A stretch of DNA of 32,442 nt from Lachnospiraceae bacterium (lineage in GTDB: Bacteria > Bacillota > Clostridia > Lachnospirales > Lachnospiraceae). This document shows positions 22,146 through 30,502 of this stretch, piece by piece. Positions within the stretch are counted from its first letter, which is position 1. Each line of letters opens with the position of its first letter. The notes under the pieces were generated by a model. It was not told the DNA's origin and ran no database searches. It saw only the letters and a list, made by a program, of their open reading frames with translations. A program made the translations under genes and the position numbers. The DNA is taken from positions 1 through 32,442 of the forward strand of contig JAJPXX010000079.1 of the NCBI GenBank assembly GCA_021205225.1, given 5' to 3'.

Positions 22146-24260
22146 TTATCCGTTATATGCGCTCAGTGTACTCCGATACTTCAGAATCCAGACGCCAAAC
22201 AGCAGCATCCAGCCCAGCTGCCCGATACCAGCCGCAATACTGGTCATCTCCATATTCACAATACCGGAAAGAATATTTATAATTCCAATCAGTGCCAGGA
22301 TCATATGAATCACTGCAACATATACGGAAACCTTACCGCAAAGCTCGCCCGTGCGGGCATTCGTCTTTATAATGCGGATCGTTGAGAGATAGCAGAAAAA
22401 ATACATGACAATCGCCATCGTCACAATAATCGCGCCGACCAGTGTCGCTGCCGCAATCACAATCAGACTCTGCGTTCCTCCGCTCCACGCCGCAATTACG
22501 AGCGTCACCGAAAGAATCAGCACAACCAGCAGCACCGCGCAGGCGGCAATCATCTCTATAATCGTCACAAACTGCACCAATCCGAAGCCAAAGCCCGACA
22601 TTTTCTTCTTCGATCTGTGTGCCAGAATCCAGATCATCCAAAAGCCAAGGCAGAGCAGAAGATCCGGAACACGAATCGCCAGGTTGATCGCCAGCGCGCC
22701 GTTATCCAGCTGTGTCATCGCACTCTGGAACATACTGACATAGCCGCTCAGCTGAGAAGGAAGATCCAAAAGATTCAGCAGCTTTCCGAGCTGCCCGTAG
22801 CTCAGCTCTCTCATAAAAACCGCCGCAACAGATCCCGCCAGAAATACCGTCTGCAAAAGAGCAACGAAAAGCAGCAATGGCGATGTCAGCGCATCCTTTG
22901 ACGCCTCCATCACTTTGCGGGCCTTGCCAGAGCTCTTGCCACTGTGATGATGCGGCTGCTGCGAATTGCCGCGGTTTTCCCGCGGAGCCTGCGGCGCATA
23001 TGGCTGCACCGGCGGCTTTGGCTGCTGTGCCGGGGCGCCCGCTGCATTCGATCCGTTCGCACGGCCCGCGGTACCCCCTCCGGCTACCGTACGTCCATCC
23101 GCCAGACGCTGCGCGGGGCGCTCAGGACGCTCCCCCGCTGCCATCGTCGTATTCTTTCTCCTGGCAGTCTCCGACCGTCTTCTCGGCTGAACCGGAGCGT
23201 TCTGTATATCGTCTCCGTATACCAGATTTTCTCCGGCGTGCCCGCCGTGGACATCTTTGCGAATCACACCCTGCGCACCGTCAAATCCCGCTGCAGACTC
23301 CTGCCCGTAAATCTGCGGACCGCTCTTCGTCCTGCGCGGTCTTACCGGACGCTGCGTATTCTTCTCATCTTTTGCCGCAGCTCTGGCCTCACCCTGTACG
23401 GATTTGTCCTTTGTCTTTCGTGTCATAGCCGCTGCAGCGGTTTTCGCCGGTTCCTCTGACGTTGTCTCTGCCTGTGCCTCTGCCAGCTGTCTCGCCAGAA
23501 CCTCCGCCGCAGCCGGTTCTTTTGCCTTCACAGCTCCAGAAGACTTCTCCGGCTCCTGCTGCGCTGCCTCCGCTGCGGCCATTGTCTCCGGCTCTTTTTC
23601 CTTAACAGCTTTGATGGGCGCTTCCGTCTCCCGCCGCGCAAAAGCCTCTGCTGCCATCTCTACTGGTGTTGCTGTCTCTTCCTTCGCCGGCGTCTCCGCC
23701 ACGCTCTTTGCAAATGCCTTCGCTGCGTTCTGTATCGGCTCCTCCGCCGCGCGCTTTGCGGACATTTCCGCGTTACTTGCGCATATCTCCGCATATTTCG
23801 CGTATATTTCTGCATGTCCGGCGTATTCTTCCGCCTGCTTCGCGCTCGCCTCGGCCTGCTCCGCGTGAGTCTCAGCCTGCTTCACATACGTCTTATATCT
23901 GTCGTCCGCCTCGGACACCAGCTCCTGTGTGGCATACCCAAAAGACTCCGCTGCATCTTCCCCCTGAGGCACGGAGGCATCAAAGTCTGCTTCCGGAAGA
24001 ACGGTCACTGACGGCTCATCCGCCTGAAATGCTTCCGGTGCAGATACCGGATTCTCCGTCGTGTCCGGCTGCGCCGCAGGCTCATCATCCTGCACCTTCG
24101 TCAGCACATCCTTTAGCTGCTCTTCAATCCGCTCATCCGATTCCAGGACATCCTCTTCGTCCTCAGCTTCAATTTCCATGTCTATAAATGGATTCCCACA
24201 TACATTGCAGACCACACTGTCGTCATTCCCGATATTACCACACACGATACAGCGCTTCAT
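22146..24260 (-). CDS. Zinc-ribbon membrane protein with Ala/Glu heptad repeats and a disordered middle
   Basis: This 704-residue protein is of a family I cannot name beyond its parts. The N-terminus is a zinc ribbon (CIVCGNIGNDDSVVCNVCG, residues 4-22). An acidic linker follows, then six exact 7-residue units of the form AExxAxx (about residues 129-170) that predict a coiled coil, then Ala/Glu/Lys-, Pro- and Gln-rich disordered sequence to about 450. The C-terminal 240 residues hold about five hydrophobic helices, starting PLLLFVALLQTVFLAGSVAA. The start at 24260 is supported by AGGAGG 12 bases upstream; an in-frame ATG at 24305 would precede that site. It is monocistronic, with its own promoter and terminator. 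A membrane-anchored scaffold or sensor is the most I would infer. Confidence 0.8.
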   Translation of the reverse strand: MKRCIVCGNIGNDDSVVCNVCGNPFIDMEIEAEDEEDVLESDERIEEQLKDVLTKVQDDEPAAQPDTTENPVSAPEAFQADEPSVTVLPEADFDASVPQGEDAAESFGYATQELVSEADDRYKTYVKQAETHAEQAEASAKQAEEYAGHAEIYAKYAEICASNAEMSAKRAAEEPIQNAAKAFAKSVAETPAKEETATPVEMAAEAFARRETEAPIKAVKEKEPETMAAAEAAQQEPEKSSGAVKAKEPAAAEVLARQLAEAQAETTSEEPAKTAAAAMTRKTKDKSVQGEARAAAKDEKNTQRPVRPRRTKSGPQIYGQESAAGFDGAQGVIRKDVHGGHAGENLVYGDDIQNAPVQPRRRSETARRKNTTMAAGERPERPAQRLADGRTVAGGGTAGRANGSNAAGAPAQQPKPPVQPYAPQAPRENRGNSQQPHHHSGKSSGKARKVMEASKDALTSPLLLFVALLQTVFLAGSVAAVFMRELSYGQLGKLLNLLDLPSQLSGYVSMFQSAMTQLDNGALAINLAIRVPDLLLCLGFWMIWILAHRSKKKMSGFGFGLVQFVTIIEMIAACAVLLVVLILSVTLVIAAWSGGTQSLIVIAAATLVGAIIVTMAIVMYFFCYLSTIRIIKTNARTGELCGKVSVYVAVIHMILALIGIINILSGIVNMEMTSIAAGIGQLGWMLLFGVWILKYRSTLSAYNG
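23751..23876. repeat. Six 21-bp tandem repeats coding AExxAxx heptads
   Basis: Six in-frame units of 21 bases (minus strand) encode the heptads AETHAEQ, AEASAKQ, AEEYAGH, AEIYAKY, AEICASN and AEMSAKR. Ala at positions 1 and 5 and Glu at 2 are fixed while the other residues vary, consistent with an alanine-rich coiled coil. Confidence 0.85.
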
Positions 24261-24433
24261 ACTTGTTTCGTTCCTCCTGTTCCGGCTTTCCCCGGGGACT
24301 CTCATTCACGCACTTCCCCGCCTGCAGTCATTCCATCTTCGTCCCTGACTTCGCAGCAGATACGCAGCCAGTGTATCGACAATATTCCCGCCCAGCCTAC
24401 ATTAGTCGCCCATCTGGACATAATCTCTTTGCC

Positions 24434-24462
24434 ATTATACCCCATTTGGTCAACAGGAGCAA
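24434..24462 (-). promoter_or_regulatory. Promoter of the zinc-ribbon membrane protein gene
   Basis: Minus-strand TTGCTC (24457-24462), a 17-base spacer, and a consensus TATAAT (24434-24439). The implied leader is about 165 bases, long enough for post-transcriptional control, though I recognise no riboswitch in it. Confidence 0.65.
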
Positions 24463-24515
24463 GCAAAATCATAAATTCCACACAAAAACGTGTTTCCATT
24501 TGCGGTAATGCCGCT

Positions 24516-25799
24516 TTACATTGCCAGATATTTTTCCAGGCTGACCAGCTTCACACTCAGCACAAAGATTTCCGTCGCCAGCTGCAGCTCTTCCGGTGTC
24601 GGGAAAGACGGAGCGATACGAATATTACAGTCCTTCGGGTCTTTTCCATATGGATACGTCGCTCCGGCGCCTGTCATCGTCACGCCAGCCTCTTTCGCCT
24701 TCGCCACAATCTTCTTCGCGCAGCCTTCCAGCGAGTCAAAGGAAATAAAATAACCGCCCTTCGGCTTTGTCCAGGTGCCGATTTCCAGCCCGCCAAGCTC
24801 ACGCTCCAGCCCTTCCTCGACCGCCTCAAACTTCGGCCGCAGGATTGCCGCATGCTTTCTCATATGCTCATGCACGCCGTCCATGTCTTTAAAGAAACGC
24901 ACATGCCGCAGCTGGTTCAGCTTATCATGCCCGATTGTCTGATAAAACAACGCGCGCCGCGCGTCCGCCAGATTCGCCTCCGAAGCCGCAAACGCCGCGA
25001 TTCCGGAACCTGGGAATGAAACCTTTGAAGTAGAAATAAATTTGTATACCAGATCCTCATTGCCAGCCTTCGTCGCTTCCGTCAGAAGCTCCAGAATCAC
25101 ATCCTGGTCGTCGTCATACAGATGATGAATCGAGTAAGCATTGTCCCAGAAAATACGGAAGTCCTTTGCCGCCGGCTTCAGGTTCGCGAAACGCAGAACC
25201 GTCTCATCCGAATAAGAAACGCCGGTCGGGTTCGAATATTTCGGCACACACCAGATTCCCTTGATCAGAGGATCATTTGCGACCAACTGTTCAACCAGAT
25301 CCATATCCGGCCCCGTCGGAAGGAGAGGCACATTGATCATCTCAATCCCGAAAAACTCCGTAATGCCAAAATGACGGTCATATCCCGGCACCGGACAGAG
25401 AAATTTCACTTTTTCCAGCAACCCCCATGGCGTATGTCCGCACACACCCATTGACATCGCCCGCGCTACCGTGTCAAACATCACATTCAGACTGGAGTTC
25501 CCGTAAATCAGAATATCTTTCTCCGGCACCTCAGACATATCCGCAAGCAAATGCCTTGCCTCCGGAATCCCGTCCATCACGCCATAATTCCTGCAGTCCA
25601 CACCGGATTCGCAGGTCAGATCCGCCGTACTGCTCAGGACATCCATCATTCCATTGGAAAGATCCAGCTGCTCTTTCGATGGCTTCCCTCTCGACATATC
25701 CAGCTTCAGATCCTTTGCTTTCATCTCCTGATACCTGGCCTCCACAGCCGCCTTTTCCGTCAGAAGCTCTTCACAGGTCATCATCCTATAAGGTTTCAT
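24516..25799 (-). CDS. Class I (Ic) pyridoxal-phosphate aminotransferase, putative aspartate aminotransferase
   Basis: Fold type I PLP enzyme of 427 residues in the MocR-like/AspT class Ic aminotransferase group. Visible signatures: DMSRGKPSKEQLDLSNGM at the N-terminus, YGNSSLNVMFD, CVPKYSNPTG in place of the usual NPxNPTG, IFWDNAYSIHHL (Asp binding the PLP ring nitrogen), STSKVSFPGSGIA with the catalytic Lys, and NIRIAPSFP carrying the substrate-carboxylate Arg. I chose the ATG at 25799 (MKPYRMMTCEELL) because GGAGGAG lies eight bases upstream; a longer frame from 25856 is not supported. It is monocistronic. Aspartate is the likely amino donor by family, not proven. Confidence 0.9.
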   Translation of the reverse strand: MKPYRMMTCEELLTEKAAVEARYQEMKAKDLKLDMSRGKPSKEQLDLSNGMMDVLSSTADLTCESGVDCRNYGVMDGIPEARHLLADMSEVPEKDILIYGNSSLNVMFDTVARAMSMGVCGHTPWGLLEKVKFLCPVPGYDRHFGITEFFGIEMINVPLLPTGPDMDLVEQLVANDPLIKGIWCVPKYSNPTGVSYSDETVLRFANLKPAAKDFRIFWDNAYSIHHLYDDDQDVILELLTEATKAGNEDLVYKFISTSKVSFPGSGIAAFAASEANLADARRALFYQTIGHDKLNQLRHVRFFKDMDGVHEHMRKHAAILRPKFEAVEEGLERELGGLEIGTWTKPKGGYFISFDSLEGCAKKIVAKAKEAGVTMTGAGATYPYGKDPKDCNIRIAPSFPTPEELQLATEIFVLSVKLVSLEKYLAM

Positions 25800-25951
25800 A
25801 AAGTATTCTCCTCCAGTCCTGTATGCTATGCCGCATTGTCTTTCTCTCGCGCACAAATGTCCGCATCTGTCAAAAATTCACCTTACCTATTCTATCCCCG
25901 GCATTCCTGTTCGTCAAGGCTTTCTTCCTGTACAAACAGCAAAAAACTGCC

Positions 25952-26332
25952 TTAATTTTTACGTTTTTCAACCCTCTCCGTATACTGCGAAATCCGAATG
26001 GCATCCTCAATTTCCAGATCCCGCTCCCCAGCCAGAGATTCCAGATGATGCCGGAATTCATGCAGCAGCACCCTGCGCATCTTTTCCAGAACCGCTTCCT
26101 CCTGCCAGGAGCCGCAGCAGCGCATGAAAGAGCCGTAATATAGCACAATGAACCGTCCAAGGTAATAATCCCTGTGATATTCTCCCATCACAAACAGGTC
26201 GCCGCACTGATCCGCCGGATGCAGCCTGGCCTGCTCCTTCACAATGATCCCTCCGTTCAGCTCCCGGTAGAATTCCTCCGGAAAGGTATCCGTGATCTCA
26301 TAGGCTGCCGTCTCAAATTCATCAAATGTCAT
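25952..26332 (-). CDS. Zincin-like metallopeptidase-family protein
   Basis: This 126-residue protein matches the small zincin (PF06262-like) family: a single metal motif HEFRH within VLLHEFRHHLESLAGERDLE, near residue 90, and an N-terminal FDEFETAAYEITDTFPEEFY typical of the group. Family function is unknown and no substrate is established. GAGG six bases upstream supports the start. It is the last gene of the run that begins with xpaC, 71 bases after the small Cys-rich gene. Confidence 0.85.
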   Translation of the reverse strand: MTFDEFETAAYEITDTFPEEFYRELNGGIIVKEQARLHPADQCGDLFVMGEYHRDYYLGRFIVLYYGSFMRCCGSWQEEAVLEKMRRVLLHEFRHHLESLAGERDLEIEDAIRISQYTERVEKRKN

Positions 26333-26403
26333 AAACCGCCTCGTTCTTCCCCCGCCTGTGCTATTTCTCAGACCCCGACCTGACCAGTTCTGCGTTTTAA
26401 CTC

Positions 26404-26589
26404 CTACAGGGTGCGGCCTGCAGCCTGTGCCATCAGCGTACAGTCCCTGCTGTGTTCACATTTTCCATAGTCACAGTCCGCTTCAAGCAGGATCCGGCTG
26501 TCATCCTTTGCCGTCTCATATTCGCAAAGCACAGTCCTTGTCTGATTCTGTCTTTTGCAGAATCCGCTGATAAAAGCTTCCGTCTCCAT
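26404..26589 (-). CDS. Small cysteine-rich protein, possibly metal-binding
   Basis: A 61-residue protein with five Cys (11, 22, 39, 44, 50). The last three sit in CDYGKCEHSRDC, a spacing compatible with a small metal site. The opening (AFISGFCKRQNQTRTV) and the Cys pattern match a family of about 60 residues that is common in Clostridia and has no known function. GGAG nine bases upstream supports the start. It lies 12 bases after the CmpB-like gene and before the zincin gene, consistent with one operon. Confidence 0.8.
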   Translation of the reverse strand: METEAFISGFCKRQNQTRTVLCEYETAKDDSRILLEADCDYGKCEHSRDCTLMAQAAGRTL

Positions 26590-26601
26590 TCGTCTGTACT
26601 C

Positions 26602-27618
26602 CTATTCCTTCCCTGTATTCGATTTTGCATCGTTTTTCTTTGATACAGATTCCTTCACATCGTCAAACGCCTCTTTGTTCATAAAAGAAACTGCTTTCGG
26701 GTTCCTCTTCAGCAAACCGCGGATCGACTTGACACTGATCCTGCGCAGAAGTTCATTTTCTCCTGCCAGACGCGCCGTTCTCTCCTGAACCGCCGCGAGT
26801 GTTTCCGTCAGCTCCTGAAGCGCGGCAATCTTACCTGGCAGCTCTCCGAGCGCGGCAATCCGGTTCGATACCTCCTGCACGCCCACGGTCAGCGTTTCAT
26901 TTGCTTTTTCACCCGCACCCTTGAGCGCGTTCTCAAGCTCCTGCTTCCGCTCCGTAAATACATTCTCCACTTCCTGCTTCCGCTCGGTCAGCACGCCTTC
27001 CATTTCCGATTTTCTCTGGGCAATCGCCAGCTCCAGTTCCTGCTTCCGCTCCGTAAGCTTTCGCATCTCTTCGCTGACCTGCTCCCACTGAACCAGTACA
27101 TCTCGCAGACGGATCGCCGCACGGAAGGATGTCACCACATCTGCTGTCACAAACGGCGTCACCAGAATCACCGCAGCCTCAACCATTCCCTCATCAAAAG
27201 ACAGCACCAGCCTCTCCACGTAGACCTGAATCACGTCGACGACCAACACCGTCATCACGCCCCAGCACAGCGTAGAAGCCAGACAGATATGCCCGTTCAG
27301 ATTCATGAATTTATCCGAATAATCCCAATACCGCACATGAAACAGCCTCTCCATCACAGCCCCGGTCACATATTCCAGCACCGTAGCCGCGGCCATCCCC
27401 GAAAGACACATCAGCGGAACACTGTCCCGAAAGGGAATCGTCACTGCCAGCACACAGAGCGCGCCGCTGCCGTAGATAGGCAAAAGGGGGCCTTTTAAAA
27501 AGCCCCGGTTCACCAGATGTTTTTGTTTAACTGATACGTAGGCTGACTCCCACAGCCAGCCCAGAAAACAGTAGATGTAAAAAAACAGTACCCACTGTGA
27601 AAACGTATAAATTTTCAT
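26602..27618 (-). CDS. CmpB-like multi-spanning membrane protein (putative ABC transporter permease) with a coiled-coil tail
   Basis: The N-terminal half (1-175) has four to five hydrophobic helices with the family patterns FYIYCFLGWLWES, NRGFLKGPLLPIYG, VLEYVTGAVMERLF and RYWDYSDKFMNLNGHICL (split here as RYWDYSDKFMN and LNGHICL) of the PF06541 group, named ABC_trans_CmpB although no ATPase is known. The C-terminal half is a long coiled coil in which TERKQE(L/V)E(N/L) recurs about every 14 residues (near residues 188-232), then a basic tail. It starts one base after the TelA stop. Membrane function linked to the XpaC/TelA pair is inferred from position only. Confidence 0.85.
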   Translation of the reverse strand: MKIYTFSQWVLFFYIYCFLGWLWESAYVSVKQKHLVNRGFLKGPLLPIYGSGALCVLAVTIPFRDSVPLMCLSGMAAATVLEYVTGAVMERLFHVRYWDYSDKFMNLNGHICLASTLCWGVMTVLVVDVIQVYVERLVLSFDEGMVEAAVILVTPFVTADVVTSFRAAIRLRDVLVQWEQVSEEMRKLTERKQELELAIAQRKSEMEGVLTERKQEVENVFTERKQELENALKGAGEKANETLTVGVQEVSNRIAALGELPGKIAALQELTETLAAVQERTARLAGENELLRRISVKSIRGLLKRNPKAVSFMNKEAFDDVKESVSKKNDAKSNTGKE

Positions 27619-27619
27619 T

Positions 27620-28789
27620 TTATTTCTTCAGCCCAATCAGCGTATTTTTCAGCTCCTGCTCCATACGGTTCAGCTCATCCTCTGCCGCACGGCGCTTCGC
27701 GCGGCCATCCTCCTGAATCTTCATCACCTCATCGAGGGTCGAAATCAGGCTCGCGTTGGTCGATTTCAGCGTCTCTAAATCAACAATGCCGCGCTCGGAC
27801 GCTTTCGCGCTCTCGACCGTCGCCATTTTCAGCTGCTCCGCATTCTTTTTCAGGAGCGCATTCGTCATATCCGTGACTTCCTTCTGCGCTTTCGCCGCCT
27901 GGTTCGCGTGTTCTACGCCCAGCGAAATCACCATCTGGCTCTTCCAGAGCGGGATCGTGTTCACCACCGTCGACTGAATTTTCTCAATCATCAGCGTGTC
28001 GCTCGCCTGTACCAGACGAATCTGCGGCGCGGTCTGAATCGAAATCATGCGTGTCAGCTCCAGGTCATGAATCTTCTTTTCAAAACGGTCGCACATCTCC
28101 TGCAAATCCTTCGCCGCCTGCGCGTCTTCAGGCAGGTTGCTTTTCTGCGCCTTTTCTACCGCCGCGGCAACCTCCGTCGCACGCACTTCCTCCAGGCGCT
28201 TTTTCCCGGCCAGAATATACATCGACAACTCTTTAAAATAAGAAAGGTTCAGCCCATACATCTTATCCAGCACAGCCACATCCTTCATCAGCTGTACCTG
28301 ATGATCCTCCAGAACCGTGCAGATCTTCTCGACGTTGACCTCCGCCTTATCGTATTTCGCCTTCATATTGGCCACCTTATTGCCGCTTTTTTTAAACAGG
28401 CCGCCAAACAGTCCCTTCTCACTCTCGTCCTCATCAAAGCTCTTCAGCTCTGTCACAAGGCTGGAGATCATATCGCCGACCTCTCCGAGATCCTTCGTGC
28501 GTACATTTTTCAATGCCGTCTCCGAAAAATCCGCCATCTTTTTCTGCGTACCTGCACCGTACTGCAAAATACCGTTTGAATCATGCAGATTGATCTGCTT
28601 GCTGAACTCGTCCACCATCTTCCGCTCTTCCGGAGTCAGCGAGTCCTCTGTCAGCTGCGGATCCGCGGCCGCTGGCTTTGTTTCCTGTTCCACTGCAGGC
28701 ACCTCTGCCGGCTCTTCTGCTACCGGCGTCCCGAACGTCAACACCGGCGTCGGCACCTCTGCATCCATCAGTTCCTTGAATTCATCCAT
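27620..28789 (-). CDS. TelA-family toxic-anion-resistance protein
   Basis: Cytoplasmic alpha-helical protein of 389 residues of the TelA/YaaN/YceH family (PF05816), linked by family knowledge to tellurite and antimicrobial resistance. Seen: a low-complexity acidic N-terminus, LTPEERKMVDEFSKQINLHDS, LFGGLFKKSGNK, then long helices with QAPQIRLVQ-like TAPQIRLVQASDTLMIEKIQ and VNTIPLWKSQMVISLG, the family hallmarks. I chose the ATG at 28789 (MDEFKELMDAEV) because GGGAGG lies eight bases upstream. It starts 20 bases after the XpaC stop; XpaC-TelA pairs recur in Firmicutes. Confidence 0.93.
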   Translation of the reverse strand: MDEFKELMDAEVPTPVLTFGTPVAEEPAEVPAVEQETKPAAADPQLTEDSLTPEERKMVDEFSKQINLHDSNGILQYGAGTQKKMADFSETALKNVRTKDLGEVGDMISSLVTELKSFDEDESEKGLFGGLFKKSGNKVANMKAKYDKAEVNVEKICTVLEDHQVQLMKDVAVLDKMYGLNLSYFKELSMYILAGKKRLEEVRATEVAAAVEKAQKSNLPEDAQAAKDLQEMCDRFEKKIHDLELTRMISIQTAPQIRLVQASDTLMIEKIQSTVVNTIPLWKSQMVISLGVEHANQAAKAQKEVTDMTNALLKKNAEQLKMATVESAKASERGIVDLETLKSTNASLISTLDEVMKIQEDGRAKRRAAEDELNRMEQELKNTLIGLKK

Positions 28790-28809
28790 TTTTTTGTCCT
28801 CCCATGTGC

Positions 28810-30264
28810 TTATATGTTTTTGCAATTCGGATTCTTTGCCGAATCCTGCGCTTCAAATCCGCTCTTCGTCAGCCCTTCCTGCGCCAGCATAGAGTTCAGC
28901 ACCGAAATATCCGAGGAAATATCCCACGCCTGCTCCTCGTACAGGTCATCCAGCAGCTTCTCAAACGCAGTATTGATCGTATCCAGCGCACTCTCAATCT
29001 CTGCGCGCGTATTTTCTACATTCTGCCCCCGGATTGGCTGGTCGTCCAGCTCACAGTAAGCGTCCAACAGCTTCCGCGTCGTCGGAAGATAATAGCTCAT
29101 CATTTTACGCAGATCCGACACAGCGTCCGGATTCTTCTCGGCCTCCTGGAAAATCCTCGTCACTACCAGCTCCAGCCGATCCAGCTTCGCCGTCATCTGC
29201 GCATCCGGAATCTTTTCATTACACTCATGAATATGGCGAATGTACTTCTGTCCTTCCTCGATCAGTGCCTGATGCTCCGGCGTCCTCTCCGTATTCTCCT
29301 GGTCTTCCTTCTCTGAACCGGCCGTATTATCCGAATTCCCGCCGTCACCCATACTCTGCGCACTCTGGCGCTTCTCATATTCACTCTCCGTCTGCAGATA
29401 CTGCTGGTAAGTCGCCTGATCCGTGATCAAAAGCGTTTCCTTTCGATCCAGATATCCCACCGGAAAATAACCGCGCCGGATCATTTTTTTCAGATCCTTC
29501 TTCACGTAATTGGCAGTCTCCCCGATGCCTGCTGCCAATTCCTCGATCATGCAGTACTTCCGCGCCCCGATCACTTCCTGATAGCGTTTAAACCGTCTGG
29601 ACTCCCCCAGGCGCCTCTGGCCATTCGCCCCCAGCAAAAGGCTGCCCGCAAAAAACAGCCCCGCCGTCACGCCTCCGGCCGCAAAAAGAAACAGATCCCC
29701 TATCGCGGCAGCCGCCGCGGCTTCCAGCGCAAGGGAAGCTCCAAAAACCACACCCATGCCATAACCAATATATTTCATCAGCTTGCTGCCAAGCTCGCCC
29801 GGCACATGCCGTTTTGCTTTCACAGGCTGATATCTCTGTGTTCCCTGCGTACCCTGGCCATAAAAAGAATCGCCCCGGCCTGAAGACTGCCCATACGTCC
29901 GGCCGGTTGCCCGCTCATATGTCTGCCTGCCGCGGTTTGCCGCCTGCTCATACGCCCTGCGTGCGCGATCTGCCGGTCCCCGATAAGTCTGGTCATACGA
30001 ATCGCAGTTCGATCCATACCCTCCGTCGGCACCGCCATACGTATTATCCTGATCATAACGGTCATACGTCTGAGTACCCGACGCCCGGCCATCTCTTCGG
30101 TTCCCGCCGAGATTTCCCCGGATCGCGTCCTGCAGACCATCCATCGTGTCATTCACCACGTCCGCGATCGTATTGCCCAGCTGAGAGAAATCTCCCGTAT
30201 CCACAGCATCCTGCACCAGTCTCTTTATCTGATCACCGGCCTCATACCAGTCATTTTTCGTCAT
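28810..30264 (-). CDS. xpaC: XpaC-like 5-bromo-4-chloroindolyl phosphate hydrolysis family protein
   Basis: XpaC-family protein of 484 residues, partner of TelA. The N-terminus (MTKNDWYEAGDQIKRLVQDA) is followed by a Gly/Tyr/Arg-rich low-complexity linker (about 55-150), two adjacent hydrophobic segments (about 165-215, containing YGMGVVFGASLALEA and FLFAAGGVTAGLFFAGSL), a helix-turn-helix-like stretch (MIEELAAGIGETANYVKKDL), and a C-terminal helical XpaC domain. The start is the ATG at 30264, with AGAGG eight bases upstream. It has its own promoter and heads the run xpaC-telA-CmpB-like-Cys-zincin. The historical enzymatic name rests on a phenotype, so the biochemical role is uncertain. Confidence 0.88.
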   Translation of the reverse strand: MTKNDWYEAGDQIKRLVQDAVDTGDFSQLGNTIADVVNDTMDGLQDAIRGNLGGNRRDGRASGTQTYDRYDQDNTYGGADGGYGSNCDSYDQTYRGPADRARRAYEQAANRGRQTYERATGRTYGQSSGRGDSFYGQGTQGTQRYQPVKAKRHVPGELGSKLMKYIGYGMGVVFGASLALEAAAAAAIGDLFLFAAGGVTAGLFFAGSLLLGANGQRRLGESRRFKRYQEVIGARKYCMIEELAAGIGETANYVKKDLKKMIRRGYFPVGYLDRKETLLITDQATYQQYLQTESEYEKRQSAQSMGDGGNSDNTAGSEKEDQENTERTPEHQALIEEGQKYIRHIHECNEKIPDAQMTAKLDRLELVVTRIFQEAEKNPDAVSDLRKMMSYYLPTTRKLLDAYCELDDQPIRGQNVENTRAEIESALDTINTAFEKLLDDLYEEQAWDISSDISVLNSMLAQEGLTKSGFEAQDSAKNPNCKNI

Positions 30265-30408
30265 TCTACGCACCTCTGCATTACGCCCGGCAATCCTCCT
30301 GTGCTGCCAGGCAAACCACGCTGCATCTTCTTGAACACCCCGAACCTTTCAGGCTTTTCCGGAACTATTTTGCACAGGAAATTGTTCTCAGGACTCTATA
30401 ATGTTTTC

Positions 30409-30438
30409 ATAATAGCATATTCATACCTTTGCTTCAAG
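30409..30438 (-). promoter_or_regulatory. Promoter of the xpaC operon
   Basis: Minus-strand TTGAAG (30433-30438) and TATTAT (30409-30414) with an 18-base spacer, about 145 bases before xpaC and right after the upstream terminator. Confidence 0.5.
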
Positions 30439-30441
30439 ATA

Positions 30442-30486
30442 AAATTCAGGGCTGCCCGCCAATCTGACGGACAGCCCTGAATTTTA
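30442..30486 (-). terminator. Strong terminator of the NlpC/P60 gene
   Basis: 18-bp arms (30442-30459 and 30469-30486, one mismatch) of the form AAAATTCAGGGCTG-CCCG around a 9-base loop. The stem ends in TTTT on both strands, so it can work in both directions. It begins 17 bases after the gene stop. Confidence 0.85.
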
Positions 30487-30502
30487 ACTGTGTTGCCTTG
30501 TC

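Noticed and set aside
24302..24499. 65-codon minus-strand frame upstream of the zinc-ribbon gene
   Set aside because: It spans the promoter of that gene, has no ribosome site and no recognisable features.
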